From: Clostridiales bacterium CHKCI001
GTDB taxonomy: Bacteria > Bacillota > Clostridia > Lachnospirales > Lachnospiraceae
Length of the DNA: 64,000 nt
Direction: 5' to 3'
Assembly (NCBI GenBank): GCA_900045905.1
Contig: FCNS01000012.1
Location: 282,861-346,860 of the forward strand
Part shown: one piece after another, positions 1 to 8,707 of the stretch
How the letters are laid out: every line of letters starts with the position of its first letter
Position numbering within the stretch: position 1 is the stretch's first letter
Made by a program: the position numbers and the translations under genes
The notes under the pieces: generated by a model
Databases searched by the model: none
Told to the model about the DNA's origin: nothing
What the model saw: only the letters and a program-made list of their open reading frames with translations

Positions 1-1
1 G

Positions 2-1345
2 TCATGGATTGATGATAAAGACTGGTATTGGTTTTGTAAAAGAGATGAAATACGACAGGCATATAATAAAGAAAATTATGGGTTAATGGAAGAGCTGATA
101 CAAAAATATAAAAAGATCTGTCCTAAAGTATATCCATCCTATCTTCAATATGGAGAATTGATGCAAGCTTATTTATATAGTAAGCAGAAAGATACAGGGC
201 AGTTTTTAAAACAGTCATTGGATGCGCTCCATTGTACTATTCCAGATATTACATCGATTGTATGGGAACAAGCTTGCTTTAGTATACAAGAACTTCATAT
301 TCTTATATTAATCGCAGAAGGATACCAGAAAGTAGGAAAGTATCCTTTGGCGATTCGATTGTTGGAATATGTTATTACCTACTCTACTGCTCGCCAAATA
401 GAAGTAGAAGAAGCACTAAAATTTGTTCCGTATGCTAGATTGATATTGGCACGTATTTATTTTCAGATAGGGAAGAGAAAAAATGCAGTCAGGGAAAGTT
501 GGAAAGGAATTCAATTCCTCCAGCAAAATCATTGTACGATTTGTGGGATTCCATTAATGGAGCAATTGCTCCAATCGATAGAAAAACGGGACGACAAAGA
601 ATCCTATGATAGGAACGAAGAAGAAATCTATGAAAAGGTTTTAATTTCTGTTCAAAAATGGAAAGAGATTTTTAGGGAATATAATATTCCATTTGATATG
701 CTCCATTCCATTCAAAATTATGAAAACTGTCATATTATCTCGGATTCCATTCAAGCGTATCGATTATTGAGTGGAAAGACACAGGAGCAATTTTGCGATG
801 GAATTTGTACGGTACGTGCGTTTCGTGATATTGAAAAAGGCAGAACATCTCCAAAAACACTCTGTTTCCATGATTTGATGAATCGGTGTGGACTGCCAAA
901 TACAAAATATACTCATTATACTCAATGGAATCAAAAACGAACGCATGTAGCGCAGTTGCATGATAAACAACTGCCCGATCAGGCACCTCAACAATATGAA
1001 ACTTTACTGCACAGTATGATCCCAAACTATCCCAATGTTAATTTAGAACAGTATCCTTTGCGGTTTCATGAAACAATTATGATAAATTATCTTGCTTGTT
1101 CTTATGGGGAAAGCGGAAACTATTTAAAGGCAGTTGAATTACTTAGAGCTGTTTATAAAAGTTATCAAAATAGTAGGACCGCTGAATTATTGTCTTATAA
1201 AGGATATTGTTTCACATTAAAAAACTTGGCAAACTACCTACAGCTTTCCAATATGCAAAAGCAAGCAGAAACAGTCAATCGAGAGCTTATCCGTCGAGAA
1301 CTACATAACGGTCATATACAATATGCGGATATAATTATTTGGTAA
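2..1345 (+). CDS. TPR-type transcriptional regulator, 5'-truncated
   Basis: The frame is open to the left edge without a stop, so the gene begins outside the window and 447 residues are visible; an internal ATG at 86 has no ribosome binding site and is not the start. The protein is built of helical TPR-like repeats, as in Rgg/PlcR-type (RNPP) regulators of Firmicutes, which usually carry an N-terminal XRE helix-turn-helix and sense peptides through the TPRs. Unusually, a stretch encoded at about 740-895 itself looks like an XRE helix-turn-helix (IQAYRLLSGKTQEQF, then FRDIEKGRTSPKT) in the middle of the TPR region. It is followed within 60 bases by a palindromic promoter module, so it is a natural candidate regulator of the downstream lipoprotein/exporter cluster. 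The regulator class is supported; the target is inferred. Confidence 0.7.
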   Translation, partial: SWIDDKDWYWFCKRDEIRQAYNKENYGLMEELIQKYKKICPKVYPSYLQYGELMQAYLYSKQKDTGQFLKQSLDALHCTIPDITSIVWEQACFSIQELHILILIAEGYQKVGKYPLAIRLLEYVITYSTARQIEVEEALKFVPYARLILARIYFQIGKRKNAVRESWKGIQFLQQNHCTICGIPLMEQLLQSIEKRDDKESYDRNEEEIYEKVLISVQKWKEIFREYNIPFDMLHSIQNYENCHIISDSIQAYRLLSGKTQEQFCDGICTVRAFRDIEKGRTSPKTLCFHDLMNRCGLPNTKYTHYTQWNQKRTHVAQLHDKQLPDQAPQQYETLLHSMIPNYPNVNLEQYPLRFHETIMINYLACSYGESGNYLKAVELLRAVYKSYQNSRTAELLSYKGYCFTLKNLANYLQLSNMQKQAETVNRELIRRELHNGHIQYADIIIW

Positions 1346-1397
1346 AAATAGTAAAATTTAATATCTTCGTGTATATTACGCAGCTTAAATTAAAAAA

Positions 1398-1439
1398 GGG
1401 AAATTTCTTGAAATTTATATTAGTTTCAAGAAACTTCCC
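1398..1439. repeat. palindrome (operator candidate), copy 1
   Basis: Arms of 16 bases (1398-1413 and 1424-1439) pair with a single mismatch around a 10-base loop; the right arm reads TTTCAAGAAACTTCCC. The right arm ends directly against the -35 box TTTACT. The same structure recurs at 3177-3215. Position and conservation suggest a regulator binding site rather than a terminator, although the structure could also stop read-through from the upstream regulator gene. Confidence 0.75.
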
Positions 1440-1468
1440 TTTACTCTTGTCAAATTTATCTGTATAAT
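1440..1468 (+). promoter_or_regulatory. promoter for lipoprotein gene 1
   Basis: TTTACT at 1440-1445 and TATAAT at 1463-1468 are separated by exactly 17 bases and abut the palindrome at 1398-1439. The same -35, spacing and -10 occur at 3216-3244, which makes chance unlikely. The expected transcript start near 1475 leaves a short leader before the gene at 1551. Confidence 0.75.
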
Positions 1469-1550
1469 TAAATTATTAATGAAAGAACGGATATAAATAT
1501 GCAATTATTGTAGGAGTCTGGAAACTAAAAATAGAATAGGAGGTAGCGTT

Positions 1551-2807
1551 ATGAATGCATTAGTATGGAATGTGAAAAAAATAATATTACTGCTTTCTTG
1601 GATTTTAGTATGTGTTGCTCTGATTATAAGAAAAAAGTTGGGAATTTTATTTTTGATGGTACTCTTGTTGTTAACTGCGTGTAGTAATAGAAATTCAGAG
1701 CAGGAAGCAAGATTTTCAGATTATCAGCGTGGATTTGTGAAAGGATGGGGAAGTCCCATTGTGGAGACATCAGATGGATATTATTTTTTAGTAGGGGAAA
1801 GTCTTTTTGGAGAATATTTAGTTTTTATGGATCGTGAATTAAAGGAATCTTCTTTTGTATGCAGTAAACCAGAATGCCTGCATGAAAAAGAGAACGATGA
1901 AAATAAAGAAAATTGTGATGCATATTTTTTTAGATCTAAGGCTGTAAATTATTATAATGGAAAAATTTATGTGTTAGCGGATGGAAGGGTACCTGATTTG
2001 GTTCCAAGAGATGCTATTTATGAGTTGGAGTTAGATGGAAGTAATAAGAAAAAAATATATGATGGGGAGGGAAAGATTAATTCTGCCTGTATTCATCGAG
2101 GAGATATGATTTTATATGAGGCTAAATATATAGAAGGAGAAAAAAATCCAATTGTGTCAATCACGAAATTTCCAGTGGATAATCCATCTAATCTGGGAGT
2201 TTTATATGAAACAAACGATTATGAAGATGTATCCATTAATTTTTTAGAGTGTTATCAAAATTATTGTTATTTTAGTCTGGACATTATGAATGAGGATGGT
2301 ATGGAATCTCATAGTATGATTATTAATTTACATACGAAAAAAATAAAAGATTGTTATAAGATTGCAAACAATCGATTGATTGTGGGAAGAGACTGTCTGT
2401 ATGCATGTAGCTTGTTGAATCAAGACAAAGAAATGGAGGAATGGGAACATGAGCATTATGAATGTAGCTTAGATGGAGAGAAAAAAAGGAAATTAACGGA
2501 AAAGGATTTTGAAGCACTGGGAAGAGGTGCAGAAATTATAAGAGCGGATGATCAGTATGTATATTTGCAGGATGTAGATTATGGAGCAAATGCAGTTACA
2601 AGGGAAGAGCAAATGTATTATATTTATACATATGATGGAATGCTGATGGGAACGGTTTCTAACAGAAATTTTTCTGGATTAGTTGAATTTTTGAATGGAA
2701 ATGATAAGCATATGTTTTTTAAAAACCTTGGAAGTTATTATAAGATTGATAAAAGTCAATTAGGAGAAGGAAAAGAATTGGTGCCAGAGTTAATCTTAGA
2801 ATTTTAA
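1551..2807 (+). CDS. CSKPEC-motif lipoprotein (paralogue 1)
   Basis: Predicted 418-residue surface protein of unknown function, preceded by a perfect AGGAGG at about 1539. A lipobox LTAC puts the acylated Cys at residue 44. The body contains CSKPEC-LH and a third Cys (C104, C109, C122), then repeated segments such as YYNGKIYVLADG and IYELELDGSNKK that resemble the blades of DUF5050/LRP-like beta-propellers. It closely matches the protein at 4292. Compared with that paralogue it has about 25 extra N-terminal residues with an additional hydrophobic helix, because the codon matching the paralogue's ATG start is ATA here (1626-1628). Such lipoproteins often sit beside ABC exporters in Lachnospiraceae; immunity, substrate capture or sensing are all possible roles, none shown. 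Confidence 0.75.
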   Translation: MNALVWNVKKIILLLSWILVCVALIIRKKLGILFLMVLLLLTACSNRNSEQEARFSDYQRGFVKGWGSPIVETSDGYYFLVGESLFGEYLVFMDRELKESSFVCSKPECLHEKENDENKENCDAYFFRSKAVNYYNGKIYVLADGRVPDLVPRDAIYELELDGSNKKKIYDGEGKINSACIHRGDMILYEAKYIEGEKNPIVSITKFPVDNPSNLGVLYETNDYEDVSINFLECYQNYCYFSLDIMNEDGMESHSMIINLHTKKIKDCYKIANNRLIVGRDCLYACSLLNQDKEMEEWEHEHYECSLDGEKKRKLTEKDFEALGRGAEIIRADDQYVYLQDVDYGANAVTREEQMYYIYTYDGMLMGTVSNRNFSGLVEFLNGNDKHMFFKNLGSYYKIDKSQLGEGKELVPELILEF

Positions 2808-3176
2808 TGATTTACTGGAGAGTAATAATCGCAATCTATATAATTTTAGGTAAAAACAAACCAGTTATGTTTTGTGAATGGAATATTAGAAGGATAGTAT
2901 TTAGAGTACAGGCATAGTTGGGTTTATGATAACGGTAGTATTTGCAGAAATAGCGAATGAATTTTATAGTATTGTTATTGTTTTGAAAGAGGGTGGATCT
3001 GAGAATCGTTGATTAGAAGAATATAAATATAACAACTGTGAAAGTAGTTTAGTTGGAGGTTTTAGCATAGGAAAAATAAGTAAGAGGAAGTATAGGAGTC
3101 ATTTATTGGAGAGTGTAAAAAAATTAAATATGTAAAAATAAGATGTGATGGTGATAAAACTTTATTTAGAAAAAAA
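2808..3176. other. AT-rich spacer without a gene
   Basis: No convincing gene is visible between lipoprotein gene 1 and the second palindromic promoter. A 22-codon frame at about 2927 has no ribosome binding site. The stretch may be decayed coding sequence or a long untranslated region; I cannot assign it. Confidence 0.5.
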
Positions 3177-3215
3177 GAAGTTTCCTGAAATGATACTAGT
3201 TTCAGGAAACTTCCC
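3177..3215. repeat. palindrome (operator candidate), copy 2
   Basis: The left arm 3177-3190 (GAAGTTTCCTGAAA) is the perfect reverse complement of 3200-3213, and CTTCCC follows as in copy 1. It shares arm sequence, loop core TAG and placement against the -35 box with 1398-1439. The two arms differ from copy 1 by compensating changes (TTTCTTG/CAAGAAA against TTTCCTG/CAGGAAA), so the symmetry itself appears to be maintained. Confidence 0.78.
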
Positions 3216-3244
3216 TTTACTTCTGTGATGTATTTCTGTATAAT
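3216..3244 (+). promoter_or_regulatory. promoter for the secreted-protein/exporter segment
   Basis: TTTACT at 3216-3221, a 17-base spacer and TATAAT at 3239-3244 repeat the layout found at 1440-1468. The next well-supported gene starts at 3658, which would give a leader of about 400 bases. Confidence 0.72.
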
Positions 3245-3657
3245 CAAACTATAGATTTAATTAATTAGAAAATAATTTAAAAATAGTAAAAATTGAAGAT
3301 TTTTTAAACTAAGAGGATGAAATTATTTGAAGTAAAATAAGGAGTATCTAAAAATAGTTTTGTTATTCAAGACTTATATTTTTTAATACTTTATAACGAT
3401 TGGATGTTTATGAGGCACATCAACTATTATTTGCTCAATTTATATAAGAATATGATTTTTGGTTGGTTTTCTATCCAAATAGAAAATGAGAATTGAAAGA
3501 TACGTAAGGAGATAGGCAAAAATGAAGCTTAAGAGAGTTTGTGTTTATGTGTTTTCTTGAGTTTTACAATTGACAATATTATAATAATTACAGTTAGGAG
3601 GGATAAATTACAAAGAAAATTTAAATAAAGTTTTAAAAGCAAAGGAGGAATAAAGTA
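3245..3657. other. long AT-rich leader region
   Basis: This lies between the palindromic promoter and the secreted-protein gene. It contains a 12-codon frame at 3522-3560 (MKLKRVCVYVFS) with a good upstream AAGGAGATAG, and a 30-codon hydrophobic frame at 3404-3496 without one. Either a leader peptide, a decayed gene start or no function is possible. Confidence 0.4.
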
Positions 3658-4029
3658 ATGATTAAAAGAAAAAAAATGATTGCAACAGTTATAACAATTG
3701 GATCACTTTTTATAGTAAATGTGATTCCAGTATTTGCAGCAACAGGGAATGCTTATGGGCATCAAATTGAGTATTCTAATGCGATATTAAGTAGTACTCG
3801 AGCACAAGCAGTGACAACATGTTCAACGGCAAATAATGTAGAGGCGACAGTTCATGTAACTTATACAGATGGTGAGCCAGGTAAATTTGTTACAAGAACA
3901 GCTACAGGAATAACTGCAATTGTAGCCACAGCAAATATCAATGGATATATTAATACAATAACTTCACATCATAAAGTATGGGTTTCCGATCAGGGACAAG
4001 TAAAAACTTGGGAGAAATCATTGCCATAA
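3658..4029 (+). CDS. small secreted protein of unknown family
   Basis: A 123-residue protein with a perfect ribosome binding site (AAAGGAGGAATAAAGTA). Residues 1-27 form a classical signal peptide ending VFA, giving a mature chain of about 96 residues with a single Cys (C55). The mature part is rich in Thr, Ala, Val and Ser and ends with a ATANINGYI segment, SHHKVWV and QVKTWEKSLP, a pattern typical of small exported beta-rich proteins seen beside ABC exporters in Firmicutes. It has some overall resemblance in layout to lactococcin-972 loci (small secreted protein, lipoprotein, large membrane protein, ATPase), but I do not see the defining lactococcin-972 sequence. It could be a bacteriocin-like factor, a signal, or an exporter-linked surface protein; the function is unknown. 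Confidence 0.72.
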   Translation: MIKRKKMIATVITIGSLFIVNVIPVFAATGNAYGHQIEYSNAILSSTRAQAVTTCSTANNVEATVHVTYTDGEPGKFVTRTATGITAIVATANINGYINTITSHHKVWVSDQGQVKTWEKSLP

Positions 4030-4121
4030 GTATTTTATAGAAACTTTAATTAATATTGTTGTATAACTGTACAAAAGAAGAATTGTTTTATTCTAACTTG
4101 TTTCTGTGATAGTAAAATTTA

Positions 4122-4165
4122 AAGTTGGGAACTAGCAATAGATTTAAAAGGCTGGTTCTCAACTT
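4122..4165 (+). terminator. stem-loop after the secreted-protein gene
   Basis: AAGTTGGGAACTAGC (4122-4136) pairs with GCTGGTTCTCAACTT (4151-4165) with two mismatches, followed by a T-rich but broken tract. It probably attenuates or ends transcription between the small protein and the second lipoprotein. Confidence 0.5.
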
Positions 4166-4291
4166 AGACTTTGTTTAAATAAGCAAAAAGTAGAAAATTC
4201 ATTGAAGTGAAAGATGGAATCCATCGAAAATTCTATAAATTTTACAACTTTTGAGCTTATAAAAATTTTAGAAAGTACGTGAGGGATATCT

Positions 4292-5482
4292 ATGAGAAAA
4301 AAGATGGGAATTTTGTTTTTGATGGTAATCGTTCTATTAACTGCGTGTGGTAATGAAAATTCAGAGCAGGAGGCAGAATTTTGGGACTATCAGCGTGGCT
4401 TTATGAGAGGGTGGGGAAATATGATTATGGAGACACCAGATGGTTATTATTTTTGGGAAGGAAAGGGTATATTTGGAGAATATTTGGTTTTTATGGATCG
4501 TGAATTAAAAGAGTCTTCTTTTGTATGCAGTAAACCAGAATGTCTGCATGAAAAAGAGAGCGATGAGAATAGAGAGAATTGTGATGCGTATTTTTTTGAG
4601 GCCAAAGCAATGAATTATTATAATGGAAAAATTTATGTGTTAGCAGATGGGAGAGTACCTGATCTGATTTCAAAAGATGCTATTTACGAGTTAGAAATGG
4701 ACGGAAGTAATCGAAAACAGATATATTTGGGAGATGGATCTATTAATACTGCCTGTATTCATCAGGGAAATATGATTTTATATGAGACCAAATACATAGA
4801 AGGGGAAAAAAATCAGGTTGTATCAATCACAAAATTTCCAGTAAATAATCCATCTGATTTGGAAGTTTTATATGAAACAAACGATTATGAAGAGGTGACG
4901 ATTAATTGGTTGGAATGTTATCAGAACTATTGTTATTTTATACTAGATAGTCTTGATCCTGCTAATACATCCACACATGGTATAATGATTAATCTGGATA
5001 CAAATGAGGTAAAGGATCTATGTGGAATTGTGGATAATAGTTTTAGTCATTTGGTTGTAGGGAAGGATTGTCTTTATATTTCTGATAAGCTAGAAGAAGA
5101 TAAGGAAAATCAGACATGGAAAAGACAATATCATGAATGTAGTTTAGATGGAGAGAAAAAAAGAGTATTAACAGAAGCTGATTTTGAGGCACTTGAAAGG
5201 GGGGCAGGAATTATAAAAGCAGATGACCAATACGTGTATTTACAGGATATATCATATGGAGGAAATGCGGCACCAATAGAGGAGCAGAATTATTATATTT
5301 ATACGTATGATGGGACGTTGATGGGAATAGTTTCTCATAAAAATTTTTCTAGGGCAGCTGAATTTATAAGTGGAAATGATAGGTATATGTTTATTAGAGA
5401 AGGCGAAAAGTATTATAAGATTGATAAAAGTCAATTAGGAGAAGGAAAAGAATTGGTGCCAGAACTAATCTTGGAATTCTAG
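4292..5482 (+). CDS. CSKPEC-motif lipoprotein (paralogue 2)
   Basis: A 396-residue lipoprotein starting MRKKMGILFLM with lipobox LTAC and acylated Cys at residue 19; the ribosome binding site is GTGAGGGATAT. It carries the Cys motif C79, C84 and C97 (CSKPEC-LH, then NCDAYFF) and propeller-like repeats, and it ends with the same GEGKELVPELILEF tail as the protein at 1551. High similarity over the whole length shows a recent duplication that brackets the small secreted protein. Its stop overlaps the region just before the ABC ATPase, so it is probably co-transcribed with the exporter. No enzyme signature is visible; a role in binding or protecting against the exported product is a guess. Confidence 0.78.
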   Translation: MRKKMGILFLMVIVLLTACGNENSEQEAEFWDYQRGFMRGWGNMIMETPDGYYFWEGKGIFGEYLVFMDRELKESSFVCSKPECLHEKESDENRENCDAYFFEAKAMNYYNGKIYVLADGRVPDLISKDAIYELEMDGSNRKQIYLGDGSINTACIHQGNMILYETKYIEGEKNQVVSITKFPVNNPSDLEVLYETNDYEEVTINWLECYQNYCYFILDSLDPANTSTHGIMINLDTNEVKDLCGIVDNSFSHLVVGKDCLYISDKLEEDKENQTWKRQYHECSLDGEKKRVLTEADFEALERGAGIIKADDQYVYLQDISYGGNAAPIEEQNYYIYTYDGTLMGIVSHKNFSRAAEFISGNDRYMFIREGEKYYKIDKSQLGEGKELVPELILEF

Positions 5483-5559
5483 TGATTGGATTAGAAAGGG
5501 AAGATTCAATTAGAATTAGGGAGCGTGAAAATATTAGGAGGAATCTGGAGGAGAAAAAT

Positions 5560-6453
5560 ATGCTGCTGGAAATAATAAATATTAAGAAAAAGTATGGGAG
5601 CGTTATGGCGTTAAATGATGTATCTTTGACGTTAGGTGCAGGAGTGTATGGGTTATTAGGACCAAATGGTGCGGGCAAGTCAACGTTGATTCAAATTATT
5701 ACAGGAAATTTGAAGGAAACAAGTGGAAAGATTTCCTATAATGGTAGAAATATAAAAACCTGTGAAAAAGAATATAAAAAGCGATTAGGGTATGTACCAC
5801 AAAGCCAGGGAATTTATGAAAATTTTTCAGCAAAGAAATTTTTGGAGTATATGGCTGTGCTGAAGGCAATTGCAAAGAAGGAGATTGGTTCTGAGGTGCA
5901 GCGTGTATTAGAGATTGTGGGACTTTTGGATGTACAGCATCGTAAGTTGGGAGGGTTTTCTGGGGGAATGAGACAGCGCATTTTAATTGCACAGGCACTG
6001 TTAGGAAATCCAGAATTGATTATCTTAGATGAACCGACGGCAGGTCTGGACCCAAAAGAGAGAATTAAAATTCGTAATTTTATTAGTCGAATCGCAGAAA
6101 ATAAAATTATATTAATTGCAACGCATGTTGTATCGGATGTGGAATCAATTGCGAAAGAAATTATTTTATTAGGACAGGGCATAGTTCAAAAGCAGGGTAC
6201 TCCAAGAGATTTATGTGAGTCATTGAAAGATGGTGTACTAGAATGTATCGTGAGCTCGGAGCAGTTTGAACAATTAGAACGGGAAGCTGTTATAAGTAAC
6301 TTACAAGAAATGCCAGATGGGAACTTGCAGGTAAGATTGTTAGGAGATGAAACGAAAAGGAAACAATTAGCAGAGCGGCAAATTCAAGTTGTTTCGAGGT
6401 TCCCAAATCTACAAGAAGTTTATCTGGCAGTGTTTACGGAGAAATCAAAATGA
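5560..6453 (+). CDS. ABC transporter ATP-binding protein
   Basis: A 297-residue CcmA/NatA/BcrA-type ATPase that would energise export with the permease at 6450. Walker A is GPNGAGKST (residues 34-42), the signature is FSGGMRQR (about 133-140), Walker B is LIILDEP followed by TAGLDP, and the switch His is in ATHVVSDVE. I place the start at the ATG at 5560, which has CTGGAGGAG eight bases upstream; an in-frame GTG at 5482 would add 26 charged residues that do not belong to the fold. The C-terminal 80 residues are the usual variable exporter extension. The gene overlaps the permease by four bases (ATGA), so translation is coupled. Confidence 0.9.
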   Translation: MLLEIINIKKKYGSVMALNDVSLTLGAGVYGLLGPNGAGKSTLIQIITGNLKETSGKISYNGRNIKTCEKEYKKRLGYVPQSQGIYENFSAKKFLEYMAVLKAIAKKEIGSEVQRVLEIVGLLDVQHRKLGGFSGGMRQRILIAQALLGNPELIILDEPTAGLDPKERIKIRNFISRIAENKIILIATHVVSDVESIAKEIILLGQGIVQKQGTPRDLCESLKDGVLECIVSSEQFEQLEREAVISNLQEMPDGNLQVRLLGDETKRKQLAERQIQVVSRFPNLQEVYLAVFTEKSK

Positions 6454-8612
6454 AATTGGTCGGATTTGAATTAAAAAAATTATTTTTTGGAAGAATCAAG
6501 TGGATTTTACTGTTCTTAGCACTTATAAATTGGGGGATTTATTATGTTTCTCTTATTCCATCCATTCCTATAGAGCAAATGATGGAGGTAAGAGAAGAAT
6601 GGACGAAAAAAATAGAAACACAATGTAAAAGTTTGGAAGAAGCGATTGAACTGCTTTCTGAAGGGCAAAGGGATTCTGGGGTTACAATTTTAACTGCTAG
6701 TGTATTATACCAAATGTCAAGTGAGTATCAAGCAGTTTTGGAATATGAATCCTTTATTGGTCAGATGCAGGAGCGAGCAGATCAAATGACACGTGTGTCA
6801 ATTTTTTCCAAAAAAGGGAGTTTTTCTAGCAGAAATATACAAAAAACAGTACAAGATTTCAAACAGATGGAATCAATCCAGTTGGAGCCTGTGGATGGAA
6901 CGGGTATTGAATTATTCCAAAATTTCTATCTGACGGATATTTTAATGATTCTTATTATTGGATTGTTTTGTTTTCAGCAATTTGGACGAGATAATAAAAG
7001 TGGTATGTCAGATTTGATACAATCGACACCAAATGGAAGGGGAAAACTTCGGTTTTCTCAGATGTGTGCAATATGGATGGCAGTAGTCGGAATTGGTATT
7101 TTCTTATATGGCAGTAACCTTATTATAACAATAATGAATTTCACATTTGATTTTTCAGTTTACATACAAGGAATTACAATATTTCGTAATGTACCGTTTC
7201 CATTAACAATTGGTATGTATTGCATTTGTTATTGTATGGGAAAACTAATCGCATTATTTTTTATTACTGTAGTATGTCAGCTATTGGCAATTCGCTGGAA
7301 TGGAAGTAATTTGGCATGGACGATATTTGGGGCTTTACTATGTATTAGTTTTTCTCTATGGTTTTTTCTGCCAGAATCCCCAACTGCAAAAATATTTCAA
7401 TATTTAAATTTAGTTGGAATTTTGGATATAAAAAAAATATTAGGAAGTTATCAAAATCTGAATCTGTTTTCTTATCCTGTTTCCCTTCTCCATGCTGCTA
7501 TTGTTTTTGTAATCGCCATAAGTTTGATTAGTATTTTTGCTGCTTTAAAAATCAAGCGATCCCAATTGAGAATAAAAATCTTTAGAGGGATAGAGAGAAA
7601 AGAGCATCATGTATGGAAAACTGTATTTTATTATGAGCAGTATAAAATCTTTTGGAGTCAAAAACTCTGGATTATAATTTTGGTATTAGTTGGAATTGGA
7701 TTATATGGATGGATTCCTAAGATAGAATTTATTAGTCAAACGGAGTTTTATTATAATCAATATATTGCAGAAGTGGAAGGAGAATATACAGAAGAAAAGT
7801 GGGAAATCGTTCAAAATATGAGTGCTAATTCGGAGATGATGAATGAAGGACAAAGAAAGGCCGTGGAACAGATTGAAAGGCAGGCAGACAGTTTAAAACA
7901 ACAGAAAAATAAAAAAGTTGCATTTGTGAATGAGAATCAAATTGGAAGTTTTTTCTTTGATAAACAGAGTGAAATAAAACATACACTGATCATTGTGATT
8001 GCTGTTCTATTGTCAAGCTGTAGCCTATTTTATCAAGATCGAAAGATCAATATGCATCATTTGTTATATACAATGCCTCAGAACAAGCGAATTTTTTGGA
8101 ATAAAATTAAAATTGCGGCAATATTAGGAGCTGGATATACAATAATCGTTTGGTTTTTTCCTTGTATATCTTATTTTCTTCGGTACGGGATACAAAATAC
8201 GGATTTTCTTATTCAGTCGTTGCCTGAGTTTGCAAAGATGAAACTAGAGTGTTCGATTTTTAGTTATGTGATATTGACGATGGTTATACGGATTTTAATT
8301 GGGATTTATATTGGAGTTGTTGTGGCATTGCTGGCTCAGTTGTTTTTAAATCCAACACAAGTGCTGATTAGCGGAGTAATTTTATTTGTAGTTCCATTAT
8401 GTATTGGATTAATTGGAAATATTGCGTATCAAAACGCATTAATTTCCTTTATAAATGAAAAGTTAAAATTTATACGAACTGCTGTAAATATCTTAACTGC
8501 ATTTCAGTGTGAATGGTATCGGATGGGAAGTATTTGGATGATTCTGTTCTGTGCCATTCCAATTGCAGCTGTATCGGTAGGATATCGGATATGGATTTAT
8601 AATAAGAGATAA
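6450..8612 (+). CDS. ABC-2 type exporter permease, 720 residues
   Basis: A large polytopic membrane protein whose start overlaps the ATPase stop by four bases. It appears to hold two tandem ABC-2-like halves: an N-terminal helix at about 14-35, a large extracytoplasmic helical segment (about 40-165), a group of helices at about 170-370, then a second half with the same plan beginning near YEQYKIFWSQKLWII (about 395), with another extracytoplasmic loop and a second helix group from about 510. This double architecture is typical of Lachnospiraceae exporters for peptides or lipids. The substrate is unknown; the upstream small secreted protein and lipoproteins are candidate partners, although the small protein has its own Sec signal. 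Confidence 0.82.
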   Translation: MKLVGFELKKLFFGRIKWILLFLALINWGIYYVSLIPSIPIEQMMEVREEWTKKIETQCKSLEEAIELLSEGQRDSGVTILTASVLYQMSSEYQAVLEYESFIGQMQERADQMTRVSIFSKKGSFSSRNIQKTVQDFKQMESIQLEPVDGTGIELFQNFYLTDILMILIIGLFCFQQFGRDNKSGMSDLIQSTPNGRGKLRFSQMCAIWMAVVGIGIFLYGSNLIITIMNFTFDFSVYIQGITIFRNVPFPLTIGMYCICYCMGKLIALFFITVVCQLLAIRWNGSNLAWTIFGALLCISFSLWFFLPESPTAKIFQYLNLVGILDIKKILGSYQNLNLFSYPVSLLHAAIVFVIAISLISIFAALKIKRSQLRIKIFRGIERKEHHVWKTVFYYEQYKIFWSQKLWIIILVLVGIGLYGWIPKIEFISQTEFYYNQYIAEVEGEYTEEKWEIVQNMSANSEMMNEGQRKAVEQIERQADSLKQQKNKKVAFVNENQIGSFFFDKQSEIKHTLIIVIAVLLSSCSLFYQDRKINMHHLLYTMPQNKRIFWNKIKIAAILGAGYTIIVWFFPCISYFLRYGIQNTDFLIQSLPEFAKMKLECSIFSYVILTMVIRILIGIYIGVVVALLAQLFLNPTQVLISGVILFVVPLCIGLIGNIAYQNALISFINEKLKFIRTAVNILTAFQCEWYRMGSIWMILFCAIPIAAVSVGYRIWIYNKR

Positions 8613-8707
8613 GAATTGGAGTGTAATATTTTTAAGTATGAGAATTTGCGCTCACTCTTTTCGCATTTCTTCATAAATTATAATGATAGCATGTAATGGA
8701 GTAAGAT

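Noticed and set aside
3404..3496. A 30-codon hydrophobic frame
   Set aside because: No ribosome binding site and no family resemblance.
3658..4029. Direct assignment as lactococcin 972
   Set aside because: Only the locus layout and general composition agree; the characteristic sequence is not recognisable.
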